Notes: generated by a model from the letters alone, not told the origin. A stretch of 9,224 bases of DNA from an uncultured bacterium (GCA_947071365.1 CAMTFT010000043.1:1-9224); one strand, 5' to 3'. Shown: positions 1-6,986, counted from the stretch's first letter. Numbers and translations: made by a program.

Positions 1-45
1 GATGTAGCTCCGTCTCGTGGGCTCGGAGATGTGTATAAGAGACAG
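1..45 (+). other. Nextera (Tn5) sequencing adapter, not genomic
   Basis: Positions 12-45 match the Illumina Nextera read-2 transposase adapter, ending in the 19-bp Tn5 mosaic end AGATGTGTATAAGAGACAG at 27-45. Positions 1-11 are probably barcode or primer remnant. Genomic sequence begins at about 46. Confidence 0.97.
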
Positions 46-46
46 A

Positions 47-193
47 AATGAGATACTGGGGCAGGCAGGACTTAAAGACAACAATCCCTGGGAATGGGTA
101 AAAATATCCCATGGTGTTACATTCGATGATTATTTTTGGGTCAGATTCCCTGGCGAAAATCTTAATTGGAAGGATGTGATGGTTCGTGAATGA
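47..193 (+). CDS. HipA-like N-terminal partner protein, 3' end only
   Basis: An open frame runs from the first full codon after the adapter (47) to TGA at 191-193, giving 48 residues with no start codon of its own inside the insert. The visible tail reads like the end of the N-terminal part of Firmicutes HipA-like proteins: a stretch around HGVTFDDYFWVRF, then GENLNWKDV. From memory, that family has a '(D/E)D.(Y/F)W(I/V)(R/K)...(D/N)L.W.DV' segment just before the kinase domain; this was not checked by a search. The frame overlaps the next gene's GTG start by 8 nt, so the two are probably translationally coupled. Its upstream part was lost at the tagmentation point. It is either the last piece of a separate HipS-like subunit or the N-terminal half of a HipA split in two. 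Confidence 0.6.
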   Translation, partial: NEILGQAGLKDNNPWEWVKISHGVTFDDYFWVRFPGENLNWKDVMVRE

Positions 194-971
194 TTACAAA
201 TTGTCAACCAAGACGATGGTCATGACTTCTGGCAGTTCCAAAGGAACACAGCCAAAATTTTACGAAAATGGATTTTGGTACAAAAGGAATGTGAATGGAT
301 ACGAAGGAGATGCGGAATATCTTTGTTCCTTGGTACTGGAGTATTCCAATGCAACTAACTTTGTTTCGTATGAACGGTGTACGATCAATGGCGCGAATGG
401 TTGTCGGTCAAAGTCTTTTATCAATGCTGGAGAAATGTTTTATAGCTTTGAGCGGCTGCACAATATGTCCAGAGGGAATAACCTCGAAGAAACTATCAGA
501 GAGTTTCCGACATGCATCAGCCGTATCCAATATGTCAAAGATTTTCTTTCTGAAGATTATGGGTACGATTGTTCGGAATATTTATCCCAGATACTATCTT
601 TGGACGCACTGACTTTAAATTGCGACAGGCACTTTAATAACCTGGGTGCAATCATTAATATTGATACAGGCGTTTGCTCTCCTGCACCAATCTTCGACAA
701 TGGTGACTCCCTTCTCAGCAATTTTCACAAATTCAATTCTGAGATATTATACGAAAACATTGAGCGCGTATATGCCAGGCCATTTAGTGCTGACCATATA
801 AGGCAAGCTTTAGATGCCGGCATTGGACTTAAATTAAATTATGCAGGACTAGAAGAGCGTCTTTCCCTGGAGCCAGACCGCAGACCAATCACAGTCCTTA
901 AGCTTCAGATGGAGAAGATGCGGAATATCATTCCAGAAATAACTAAGCAGGAGCTGGAAGAAACATTCTGA
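186..971 (+). CDS. HipA-like serine/threonine kinase-fold protein
   Basis: This 261-aa protein appears to be the catalytic half of a HipA-type kinase. Visible motifs in order: a loop SSKGTQPK (residues 17-24) resembling the HipA nucleotide-binding loop; WYK with Lys33 as the likely ATP-contacting lysine; Glu44 in AEYL as its likely partner; catalytic-loop-like CDRHFNN (146-152) with Asp147 as candidate base; and APIFDNG (167-173) with Asp171 in the metal-binding position. It lacks the N-terminal HipA domain, which seems to lie in the overlapping upstream gene. The GTG start at 186 has AAGGA at 170-174, 11 nt upstream; internal ATGs at 216 and 222 would cut close to the loop. The gene is visibly A+T-richer than the rest of the window, hinting at transfer. 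HipA kinases can phosphorylate translation factors such as tRNA synthetases, but the target here is unknown. CtkA-like secreted or defence-related kinases share the fold and are alternatives. Confidence 0.75.
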   Translation: MNDYKLSTKTMVMTSGSSKGTQPKFYENGFWYKRNVNGYEGDAEYLCSLVLEYSNATNFVSYERCTINGANGCRSKSFINAGEMFYSFERLHNMSRGNNLEETIREFPTCISRIQYVKDFLSEDYGYDCSEYLSQILSLDALTLNCDRHFNNLGAIINIDTGVCSPAPIFDNGDSLLSNFHKFNSEILYENIERVYARPFSADHIRQALDAGIGLKLNYAGLEERLSLEPDRRPITVLKLQMEKMRNIIPEITKQELEETF

Positions 972-1036
972 CTTTCCAATAAACAGGCGAATACGATGAA
1001 TCTTTTCTGGAAGGAACATAGTTCCCGACGATACTT

Positions 1037-1064
1037 AGCGGGCATATTTTGCCCGCTTATTTTT
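1037..1064 (+). terminator. Intrinsic terminator of the HipA-like operon
   Basis: A perfect 8-bp stem, AGCGGGCA (1037-1044) and TGCCCGCT (1050-1057), with a 5-nt loop is followed by TTATTTTTG on the + strand. It sits 65 nt after the kinase stop. Read on the - strand the hairpin has no U-tract, so it is not a convincing terminator for the converging ABC operon, although the hairpin could still protect that mRNA's 3' end. Confidence 0.85.
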
Positions 1065-1068
1065 GTTC

Positions 1069-1710
1069 TTATATTCTCTTCCTTTGCCTGATGATCAGCG
1101 CCGCCCCGATCATCACCATCCCCACCGCAAACATCCAGGGCTTTCCCGCATAATCTCCCTTTGTCATAGAGAACAGATAGAATTTTCCAAGCCGGTCTCC
1201 TCCTCCAAAACAGATTGCGTAATACATCACAGGCACCATGTATCCTGTCACCGTATTTCCGGTGAGAGATGACGTCACCATTCCAAGGCCGCCCAGGAAA
1301 ATGCCATCCGCAATCGTACCACAGACGAGAGCCACTGAGATATCACATCCCTTCTCCCGCATATAAACTGCAAAAACCAAAATAAACAGTACGAGTATTC
1401 CGAGGGAATACAGCACCCGGATACCGTAGACAATACTGCTGCTGACGTATTTTGACGAGACAAGCTCTTCTGTTTCCGGCGACTGCTCCGGCAGGAAAAC
1501 GGGTGTCAGCAAAAGAATACCGATCAGCGCGACAAATCCCTCCAGCGGCATGGCCGCTTCCAGCGCACCGAGCTGCGAAATCCCGAATAAAACGGGAGTC
1601 AATAAAAGTACCAGAGCGGAGAGCGCAATATGCGGCAGAGCATTATGACGTATGTTCATTTTTGCGATAGAAAATATCTGCAAGGACAGTTCTGAATTTT
1701 TTCCTTCCAC
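1069..1710 (-). CDS. ABC-2-type transporter permease, small subunit
   Basis: A 213-aa integral membrane protein with about six hydrophobic segments (roughly residues 26-44, 56-73, 97-116, 128-148, 153-170 and 191-207) and a basic C-terminus RQRKRI. This is the size and layout of the second permease in ABC-2-type exporters. The GTG start at 1710 is chosen because AAGGAGG lies 10 nt upstream. It begins 68 nt inside the preceding permease gene in another frame; an ATG at 1659 would reduce the overlap but has no ribosome binding site. It should form the membrane channel with the 408-aa permease and the ATPase. The stop is TAA at 1069-1071. Family membership rests on hydrophobicity and context, since ABC-2 permeases have few invariant residues. 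The substrate is unknown. Confidence 0.8.
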   Translation of the reverse strand: MEGKNSELSLQIFSIAKMNIRHNALPHIALSALVLLLTPVLFGISQLGALEAAMPLEGFVALIGILLLTPVFLPEQSPETEELVSSKYVSSSIVYGIRVLYSLGILVLFILVFAVYMREKGCDISVALVCGTIADGIFLGGLGMVTSSLTGNTVTGYMVPVMYYAICFGGGDRLGKFYLFSMTKGDYAGKPWMFAVGMVMIGAALIIRQRKRI

Positions 1711-2869
1711 CTATGATCCCCCTCCTTCTCCATTCGTAAACACAGACCGTCAGGCAGACGAGCAGAAGTGCGAGCCCTGCCATCAGCAGACGATTCCGTA
1801 CAAGACGGTTAAAATTTTCCAGAAAATCCGTTATGCGGAACCGGCTGTTTTCCCCCGCGTTATGTCTCGGTGCCAGACGAAGCAGCGCATAGGAACTCTG
1901 CACGCTTTTATATCCCGCATTGATATCCACAAACCACCACAGGCACTGCACGGCAGCGGCGATAGGCGTCCCCGTCAGCTCCGTCAGAAACATGCCGAGC
2001 GATACTGTCACCATCACCGTGGGCATCAGCCATCCCAGATCGTATTTCAGCGCAGCCAGATAGTCCAGCTTCATCCCTCTGTACAGGCCCCAGACCTCCA
2101 TATTTGAATAGTATGACAGCAGGATCACGGGAAGCATCACCGCCGCGAGAATCGCTGCATACCGCACCCAGATAATTTTTCCGGAAGAAATGCTGCGGCC
2201 GTAGATCAGCTCCGTCATCTTTGCCCGCCTGTCCTTCAGGCACAGCACCACCGCAAGAAATACCGGCAGCACCGAGAGTACCATGACTCCCGCATAGTCA
2301 CAGAACAGTCTGGCGTATCCGCCGGTAAATCTGTCCTTGTCTCTGACGAGCTGGTATTCCACCTTCGCTTCCTCATACGTGATATCCTTCGTTCCAAATC
2401 CAATCAGTGCATCCAGCGCGTAATCAGAGCCGCCCCCCAGAAGTTTATCCACCGCGTCCATGCATTCCTTAAATTCCGTATAGGAGAGCCCTTCCTTCAA
2501 AGCAGGAATATCCTCCCCTGCCTCCAGTATCTCTTCCTTTTCCAGCCCTGTCAGCCGCGCAAGAATCTGCGCCATCTCTTCTTTTTCCGCGTCATTTAAC
2601 CGCACCGTTTTGTAAAATCCGATGGGATACGTGGTGTAAACATTCTGTGTGTATTCCTGCCAGAGTAATTCCAGAGCTGCCGGCATGATGACTTCCGGTA
2701 TCTCCTCATTGCGCACTCCATAATTCTGCCCCGGCCTGGGCTCCTCTACCACCCTGTCACCAAAATGAAACACACCCTGGGAATACAGGCCCAGAAACAA
2801 TATGGCTACGAACAGGAGGTACGACACGGAACAGATCACCTTTTTCAGCTCCTTTACCAGCAGCATCAC
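1643..2869 (-). CDS. ABC-2-type transporter permease, large subunit
   Basis: A 408-aa membrane protein. One transmembrane segment (about residues 12-30) is followed by a roughly 160-residue hydrophilic, Glu/Lys-rich region (31-190) that should lie outside the cell, then about five segments (191-211, 236-253, 278-296, 299-316, 358-377) and a basic C-terminal tail. A large loop after TM1 is common in ABC-2 permeases and may contact substrate. The GTG start overlaps the ATPase stop by 4 nt (GTGA), with GGAGG 6 nt upstream, so translation is probably coupled. Its 3' end contains both the ribosome binding site and first 68 nt of the next permease. ABC-2 export is well supported; the cargo is not. 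Family precedent with linked two-component systems makes an antimicrobial peptide or lipid-II-binding compound plausible. Confidence 0.82.
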   Translation of the reverse strand: MMLLVKELKKVICSVSYLLFVAILFLGLYSQGVFHFGDRVVEEPRPGQNYGVRNEEIPEVIMPAALELLWQEYTQNVYTTYPIGFYKTVRLNDAEKEEMAQILARLTGLEKEEILEAGEDIPALKEGLSYTEFKECMDAVDKLLGGGSDYALDALIGFGTKDITYEEAKVEYQLVRDKDRFTGGYARLFCDYAGVMVLSVLPVFLAVVLCLKDRRAKMTELIYGRSISSGKIIWVRYAAILAAVMLPVILLSYYSNMEVWGLYRGMKLDYLAALKYDLGWLMPTVMVTVSLGMFLTELTGTPIAAAVQCLWWFVDINAGYKSVQSSYALLRLAPRHNAGENSRFRITDFLENFNRLVRNRLLMAGLALLLVCLTVCVYEWRRRGIIGGRKKFRTVLADIFYRKNEHTS

Positions 2870-3861
2870 AGCTCACCTCCCGCCTGAGTATCCGGACTTT
2901 CGGCTTTGTTTTCATAAATATCCGGGGCCTCGACTCCACTCTCGTAAATATCCGGGGCTTCGGCTCCATTCCCATATATATCCACGGCCTCGGCTCCATT
3001 CTCATAAAGGTACAGCATATATGCATCCTCAATGTTTGGCTCGCAGACCTGCGCATCCTTCACAGCCGTTTCTGACAGAAACCTGAGGAAGACCCTGCTT
3101 CCCTGGGTGTGCATACTTGTGATCTGAAATTCCTTTTTCAGCCGGGGCAGTTCCCGCCTATCGGCTTCCTTCGTAAACACTTTTCCCCTGGCGCTTTGAA
3201 GCAGCGCATCCACAGTCCCATTGTAAAGAAGGCAGCCTTCATTCAAAATCGCAATATCCTCACAGGTCGCTTCAATATCCCCCACAATATGCGTCGATAA
3301 TATGACGATCCGCTCCTGTGCCACTTCGCACAGCAGGTTGCGGAAACGGATGCGCTCCTCCGGGTCAAGCCCCGCCGTCGGTTCATCCACGATCAGCACC
3401 TTCGGCTGGTTCAGCAGCGCCTGTGCGATTCCCAGCCGGCGTTTCATTCCGCCGGACAGCGCTTTCACCTTTTCCCTTCGGTGGTCATACAGATTAACCT
3501 TCCGCAAAAGCTGCTCCGTCCGTCTGCGGCGTTCTCCCGGCGCGATGCCTGAAAGGAGTCCCAGATAATCCATGGCCTCCTCCACTCTCATGGACGGATA
3601 GACAGAAAACTCCTGCGGCAGATACCCCACGATCCGGCGGATCTCCTTTGTATTTTCCACAGGAATGCCGCAGATACTGATGTTTCCTTCATTTTTCTGA
3701 AGCAGCGTCGTCAGAATCTTCATCAGCGTTGTCTTTCCAGCGCCGTTCCTTCCCAGCAGCCCAAACATCCCCTGACCGATCACCAGATCCACATGATTCA
3801 GCGCCTGTTTGCTTCCGTAGAATTTACTTAAGCCATTGATAATTATTTTGTCGTCATTCAT
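2866..3861 (-). CDS. ABC transporter ATP-binding protein with decapeptide-repeat tail
   Basis: A 331-aa cytoplasmic ATPase of the BcrA/NatA-like class. All ABC motifs are present: Walker A GRNGAGKTT (37-45), Q-loop Gln83 in LPQEF, signature LSGGM (135-139), Walker B VLIVDEP (155-161), D-loop AGLDP (163-167) and switch His191. The conventional C-terminal region ends near EPNIEDAYMLYLY (274-286). Beyond it, residues 288-327 are four tandem decapeptides of the type NGAEAPDIYE, an acidic, Pro/Tyr-bearing tail that I do not associate with this family. The ATG at 3861 has AGGAGG 8 nt upstream. It is the first gene of the exporter operon and overlaps the first permease by 4 nt. A predicted regulator box lies at 3998-4019. 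ATPase function is clear; the tail's function is unknown. Confidence 0.93.
   Translation of the reverse strand: MNDDKIIINGLSKFYGSKQALNHVDLVIGQGMFGLLGRNGAGKTTLMKILTTLLQKNEGNISICGIPVENTKEIRRIVGYLPQEFSVYPSMRVEEAMDYLGLLSGIAPGERRRRTEQLLRKVNLYDHRREKVKALSGGMKRRLGIAQALLNQPKVLIVDEPTAGLDPEERIRFRNLLCEVAQERIVILSTHIVGDIEATCEDIAILNEGCLLYNGTVDALLQSARGKVFTKEADRRELPRLKKEFQITSMHTQGSRVFLRFLSETAVKDAQVCEPNIEDAYMLYLYENGAEAVDIYGNGAEAPDIYESGVEAPDIYENKAESPDTQAGGEL
2881..3000 (-). repeat. 30-bp in-frame tandem repeat, four copies
   Basis: Four consecutive 30-bp units (2881-2910, 2911-2940, 2941-2970, 2971-3000), with the start of a fifth visible at 3001-3008. The middle units are most alike, sharing AAATATCCGGGGC; 2881-2910 is the most degenerate. 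They encode residues 288-327 of the ABC ATPase, one decapeptide per unit, so changes in copy number would preserve the reading frame. Confidence 0.9.
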
Positions 3862-3986
3862 TTCTTATGCCTCCTTCTTCCGACTTTGCCATAAAGAAAT
3901 ACTTCCGCGTAATATAATTTCTGCCCATAATGTTTTTCCCATTAATGATTTCTTCCTTGTCGCAATTCTCTCCTTATGACACCAGA

Positions 3987-4019
3987 AGCATAACAAATGA
4001 ATATCAACTTTTTATCTAC
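3987..4019 (-). promoter_or_regulatory. Predicted regulator box and -10 of the ABC exporter operon
   Basis: Read on the - strand, 4019 to 3998 holds two 11-bp half-sites, GTAGATAAAAA and GTTGATATTCA. Five bases later comes TATGCT (3992-3987) as a candidate -10. The same arrangement, with 18 of 22 box bases identical, lies upstream of the regulator gene. An 11-bp direct repeat is the usual site type for OmpR/PhoB-family regulators. There is no separate good -35 hexamer, as expected for an activator-dependent promoter. The implied leader is about 120 nt. No obvious terminator separates this promoter from the histidine kinase gene, so some read-through is possible. Confidence 0.6.
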
Positions 4020-4114
4020 TTCCGCACAATAATTTTCCTTCTTACCGATATCCCCTGCACCATTATCTGAAACAGACATCACCAGAAAAACAGCGGGATA
4101 CCGATGCCAAAACA

Positions 4115-5458
4115 TCAGAACCCCGCCTTCACACACGCCCCCTTTTCTCTGTTGGAAAGATGCAGATATCCTCCGTGCTTTTCACACAGAATCCTGCATA
4201 TATGAAGCCCCATTCCCATATGACCGCCATCCGCTTCCCGGCCCGCATGGTAAAACGGCTGATCCGCCTTTTCCAGAGCTTCATCCGAAAAGCCCGGCCC
4301 ATCGTCGTATACCGTGACTGTCAACCCCCGTTCATCCGAAAGAACCGCTGTGACGCTGCTCCTGGCATAGCGGGCGGCATTCGAAAACAGATTTTCGCAG
4401 ACCTGAAGCACGATGTCTGCGTCCACCAACAAGGTCGATGCCCTGAGACGGAAGCAGTCTATCTCAAACCGCACCGTCTCATTCGTCTCATGCTCCCCGG
4501 ACGTTTCCTGCATACCGCCTTTTTGCTCTCCGGCTCTTTCCCGTTTGTTATCCCTTCGTTCCACAGACGTTTCCTGTATACCACCCCTTTGCTCCCCAGC
4601 CTTCTTCTGTCTGACCTCACCATCCGCCCTTTCGCAGATCACCTTCCCGACCTCTTCAAGCTGCATGACCAGCTCCTGCGCCTGCACTTCCTCCTTCTGG
4701 ATCTCGATATCCTCCAGCCTTTGCAGGTGGTTCATCGTCTGCACGTACTCCTCCAGCCGCCCGATATGATATCTCATAGTGACTGCCGTGGAAACGATTT
4801 TTTCCTCCGTCATCCTTCCGTCTGGCACAAACCGTATCATCATGTCCGCCTGCCCCTTCAGCACCGTGAGGGGCGTGCGAAGATCATGGGCAAAAGCCGC
4901 ATTGAGCCGCCGGCGCTCCTCCATCTGACGCCACATCTGCATATTATTCTCGCAAAGAGCCAGCCTCATTTTTTCGAAAGCGCCGCAGAGCTGCCCCATT
5001 TCATCCTTACAACTGTATGCGATCTGAAAATCCAGGTTGTTCTTTCCAATCTGATCCGCCCCATTCATCAGAAGACGCAGCGGCTCCTTCAGATGCCTGC
5101 GGTAAAACAACGCCCCGGGAATGAACAGGCAGACAAATACCCAGACGACTCCGAAAACTACCTGTCCGATATCCGACGCTCTATAGAGCACTTTAAATAT
5201 GTCCTTACTCCAGATATAGCTTTCTTCCATCCGCATATACATCTGCAGCGCCCCGGATTCTGAATACAACCGCTCGTCATATACTTTCTGTTCCTCCTGC
5301 GCATAATTCTGCCGCAGATAATCCTGTATTCTGTTCGTTGACAGCCCGATAAATGCATTCCCCACAAGCATTGCGATTGCCATCACAAAAATATACGGTA
5401 TAAATTTCCATCGCAGAGAATTCTGGTCGATCCTTTTTGTCTGTTTTATTTTCTCCAT
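4115..5458 (-). CDS. Sensor histidine kinase with inserted linker repeat
   Basis: A 447-aa membrane kinase. TM1 (about residues 17-39), a 57-residue extracytoplasmic segment, TM2 (97-120), HAMP (about 121-175), then HisKA with phospho-acceptor His191 in AFAHDLRTPL. The HATPase domain has an N-box around ENLFSN (355-360), G1 DDGPGF (385-390) and G2 near GGHMGMGL (411-418). Between HisKA and HATPase, residues 287-330 are two 22-aa hydrophilic tandem repeats beginning AGEQ(R/K)GG(I/M)QETS, which looks like an expansion of the interdomain linker. The ATG at 5458 lies 13 nt inside the regulator gene, with GGGAGTGG upstream. It should phosphorylate the adjacent regulator. The short sensor loop resembles intramembrane or transporter-coupled sensors, but the signal is not deducible. 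Confidence 0.92.
   Translation of the reverse strand: MEKIKQTKRIDQNSLRWKFIPYIFVMAIAMLVGNAFIGLSTNRIQDYLRQNYAQEEQKVYDERLYSESGALQMYMRMEESYIWSKDIFKVLYRASDIGQVVFGVVWVFVCLFIPGALFYRRHLKEPLRLLMNGADQIGKNNLDFQIAYSCKDEMGQLCGAFEKMRLALCENNMQMWRQMEERRRLNAAFAHDLRTPLTVLKGQADMMIRFVPDGRMTEEKIVSTAVTMRYHIGRLEEYVQTMNHLQRLEDIEIQKEEVQAQELVMQLEEVGKVICERADGEVRQKKAGEQRGGIQETSVERRDNKRERAGEQKGGMQETSGEHETNETVRFEIDCFRLRASTLLVDADIVLQVCENLFSNAARYARSSVTAVLSDERGLTVTVYDDGPGFSDEALEKADQPFYHAGREADGGHMGMGLHICRILCEKHGGYLHLSNREKGACVKAGF
4469..4600 (-). repeat. 66-bp in-frame tandem duplication in the kinase gene
   Basis: Two adjacent 66-bp units (4535-4600 and 4469-4534) encode kinase residues 287-308 and 309-330. Thirteen of 22 residues are identical, concentrated in the first twelve. 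The DNA similarity is clearest where GACGTTTCCTG recurs at 4500 and 4566 on the + strand. Confidence 0.8.
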
Positions 5459-6120
5459 TTGTATCCCACTCCCCAGACCGTTTCGATACAGCTTTTTGCT
5501 CCTGCCACCTGCAACTTTGCCCGAATCCTGCGGATATGCTCCGCCACAACGGCGCTGTCACCCTCGCTGTCGTAGCCCCAGACCAGCTCATAGATCCGTT
5601 CCTTGCCAAATACCTGCCCTGCATGCAGGGAAAGCAGCTCGATAATATCAAATTCTTTCTTTGCAAAGGCAACCTTCTTCCCATCAAAATACAGCTCCCG
5701 TTCTGAATAATCAATAGCGATCCTGTTTCCGAACTTCACCACCGCAGCGTTTTGGTGCCGTCTCTCCCGGCGCAAATGCGCCTCAACTCTGGCTCCGAGC
5801 TCATCAATGGAAAAGGGCTTTACAATATAATCGTCGCCCCCGATGCCGAAGCCCCGGATCTTATCACGCTCCTCGATCCGCGCCGTCAGAAAGAGGATGG
5901 GACAGCTCACAAAATACCGTATCAGACGGCAGACCTCCAGTCCGTCCATCCCGGGCATATTGATATCCAGCAAAATCAGATCCGGCTGACGCTCCGCCTT
6001 GAGCACTGCTTCCTCTCCGCAAAATGCCGTCATCACCTCATAACCGTTATAAACAAAGTAATCCTGAAGCATTTCCACAATATCCTTCTCATCATCCACA
6101 ATCAAAATCGTCTCCCGCAT
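5446..6120 (-). CDS. OmpR/PhoB-family response regulator
   Basis: A 224-aa two-domain regulator. The receiver domain (about 1-118) has the acidic pair Asp9-Asp10, phospho-acceptor Asp52 in LLDINMPG, switch Thr79 in FLTA and Lys101 in VKPF. A winged-helix DNA-binding domain covers about 127-223, ending in the typical TVWGVGYKW. All phosphorylation residues are intact. The ATG at 6120 follows AGGAGG by 11 nt, slightly long but the only good site. It overlaps the kinase gene by 13 nt and is its cognate partner. Its own promoter region holds a predicted 11-bp direct-repeat box (6289-6310) that reappears before the ABC operon, implying autoregulation and transporter control. Phosphorylation by the adjacent kinase should drive binding there. 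Confidence 0.95.
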   Translation of the reverse strand: MRETILIVDDEKDIVEMLQDYFVYNGYEVMTAFCGEEAVLKAERQPDLILLDINMPGMDGLEVCRLIRYFVSCPILFLTARIEERDKIRGFGIGGDDYIVKPFSIDELGARVEAHLRRERRHQNAAVVKFGNRIAIDYSERELYFDGKKVAFAKKEFDIIELLSLHAGQVFGKERIYELVWGYDSEGDSAVVAEHIRRIRAKLQVAGAKSCIETVWGVGYKWRK

Positions 6121-6180
6121 CTGCCGCGTTCCCTCCTGATTCTATTTCGGCCCTCAACCATCCTGCCAGTAGCAGCATAA

Positions 6181-6237
6181 ATTCAGAATATCTCAGAAAA
6201 GAACGCATAGGAGTGTCTACCCTGAGATATTCTGAAT
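6181..6237. repeat. Perfect 16-bp inverted repeat in the regulator's leader
   Basis: ATTCAGAATATCTCAG (6181-6196) and its exact reverse complement (6222-6237) are separated by 25 nt. The element lies 61 bp before the regulator start and inside its predicted leader. No T-run follows on either strand, so it is not an intrinsic terminator. It could form a 16-bp RNA stem with a large loop, or be a DNA operator. Confidence 0.9.
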
Positions 6238-6277
6238 CTGGCCGCCTTAACTTTGCGATAAAAGCCTGTACCTAAAT

Positions 6278-6310
6278 ATGATACCAGATAATTATCAACT
6301 TTTTCTCAAC
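6278..6310 (-). promoter_or_regulatory. Predicted autoregulatory box and -10 of the regulator-kinase operon
   Basis: Read on the - strand, 6310 to 6289 holds half-sites GTTGAGAAAAA and GTTGATAATTA, an 11-bp direct repeat. After 5 bases comes TATCAT (6283-6278), five of six matches to the -10 consensus. It starts only 10 bp after the xpt terminator's T-tract. Transcription would begin near 6271, giving a leader of about 150 nt that contains the 16-bp inverted repeat. The match in sequence and spacing to the site before the ABC operon is the main support. Confidence 0.65.
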
Positions 6311-6319
6311 AGAATCCTT

Positions 6320-6354
6320 AAAAAAAGAAAAGCCGCAAAGTCATGCAGCTTTTC
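6320..6354 (-). terminator. Intrinsic terminator of xpt
   Basis: On the - strand, GAAAAGCTGC and GCGGCTTTTC (6354-6345 and 6336-6327) form a 10-bp stem with one U-G pair and an 8-nt loop. Seven T residues follow (6326-6320). It lies 53 nt after the xpt stop and isolates xpt from the regulator operon. Confidence 0.9.
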
Positions 6355-6407
6355 GTCTCCCTCTATCTTCACAGTATTTCAACATCATGCGATCCCCCGG
6401 CAGAATC

Positions 6408-6986
6408 TTATTCCCGGAACGTGATCTCTCCTGTCTTCTCATCCATACTCTCTACGATCGCCAGGGACTCCAAATGAATCCCCTTTGAGCGGATGATATC
6501 TCCACCGACCTGGAAACCCTTTTCAATGGCGATCCCTGCGCCCACCAGCTCTGCTCCCGAAGCTTCTACCAGCTCACAAAGCCCCTCCAGAGCCTTTCCG
6601 TTTGCCAGGAAATCATCGATCAAAAGCACCTTATCGCCCTTTCCGAGATATTCTTTGGAAACGATAATATCATACACGCGGCCATGGGTATAGGACTCTA
6701 CCTTTGAGGTGTAAACGTCCCCCGCAATATTCTTCGTCTGCGTCTTTTTTGCGAAGACTACCGGAACATTAAATTCCTCCGCAACAACACAGGCAATCCC
6801 GATACCGGACGCTTCAATGGTCAGAATCTTATTAATTTCTTCCCCTGCGAAACGCTTTTTGAACTCTTTGCCCATTTCACGAAACAGGGCTATGTCCATC
6901 TGGTGATTCAGAAAGCTGTCCACCTTCAGTACATTTCCTTCCTTAACCTTTCCGTCTTTGCGGATTCTGTCTTTCAATAACTGCAT
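6408..6986 (-). CDS. xpt: Xanthine phosphoribosyltransferase
   Basis: A 192-aa cytoplasmic purine-salvage enzyme that converts xanthine and PRPP to XMP and pyrophosphate. The sequence is recognisable end to end: MQLLKDRI at the start, FLNHQMD (25-31), EASGIGIA (58-65) and the PRPP-binding loop [13 protein letters not shown] (120-132) with paired acidic residues Asp124-Asp125. Its length agrees with B. subtilis Xpt (194 aa, from memory). The ATG at 6986 has GGAGG 7 nt upstream. It is transcribed alone: a strong terminator follows and no xanthine permease (pbuX) gene is next to it, unlike the Bacillus arrangement. The leader shows no recognisable guanine riboswitch and instead contains a 15-bp tandem repeat. 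Hypoxanthine-guanine phosphoribosyltransferase is unlikely given the Xpt-type N-terminus. Confidence 0.96.
   Translation of the reverse strand: MQLLKDRIRKDGKVKEGNVLKVDSFLNHQMDIALFREMGKEFKKRFAGEEINKILTIEASGIGIACVVAEEFNVPVVFAKKTQTKNIAGDVYTSKVESYTHGRVYDIIVSKEYLGKGDKVLLIDDFLANGKALEGLCELVEASGAELVGAGIAIEKGFQVGGDIIRSKGIHLESLAIVESMDEKTGEITFRE

Noticed and set aside
1037..1057. Bidirectional terminator for the converging ABC operon
   Set aside because: On the - strand the hairpin is followed by AAGTATCG, with no U-tract, so only the + strand call is supported.
4085..4103. Possible terminator after the histidine kinase gene
   Set aside because: On the - strand only a 3-bp CGG/CCG stem precedes the T-run, too weak to call. 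The long-range pairing with 4030-4045 has a loop of about 40 nt.
3942..4136. 64-aa - strand frame between the histidine kinase and ABC ATPase genes
   Set aside because: It has no family resemblance, begins inside the kinase's 3' end, and spans the predicted regulator box and -10. Unlikely to be translated.
4160..5263. 367-aa open frame on the + strand antisense to the histidine kinase gene
   Set aside because: It is Pro/His/Arg-rich with no recognisable domain, and lies opposite a kinase gene with all motifs intact. It is a composition-driven shadow.
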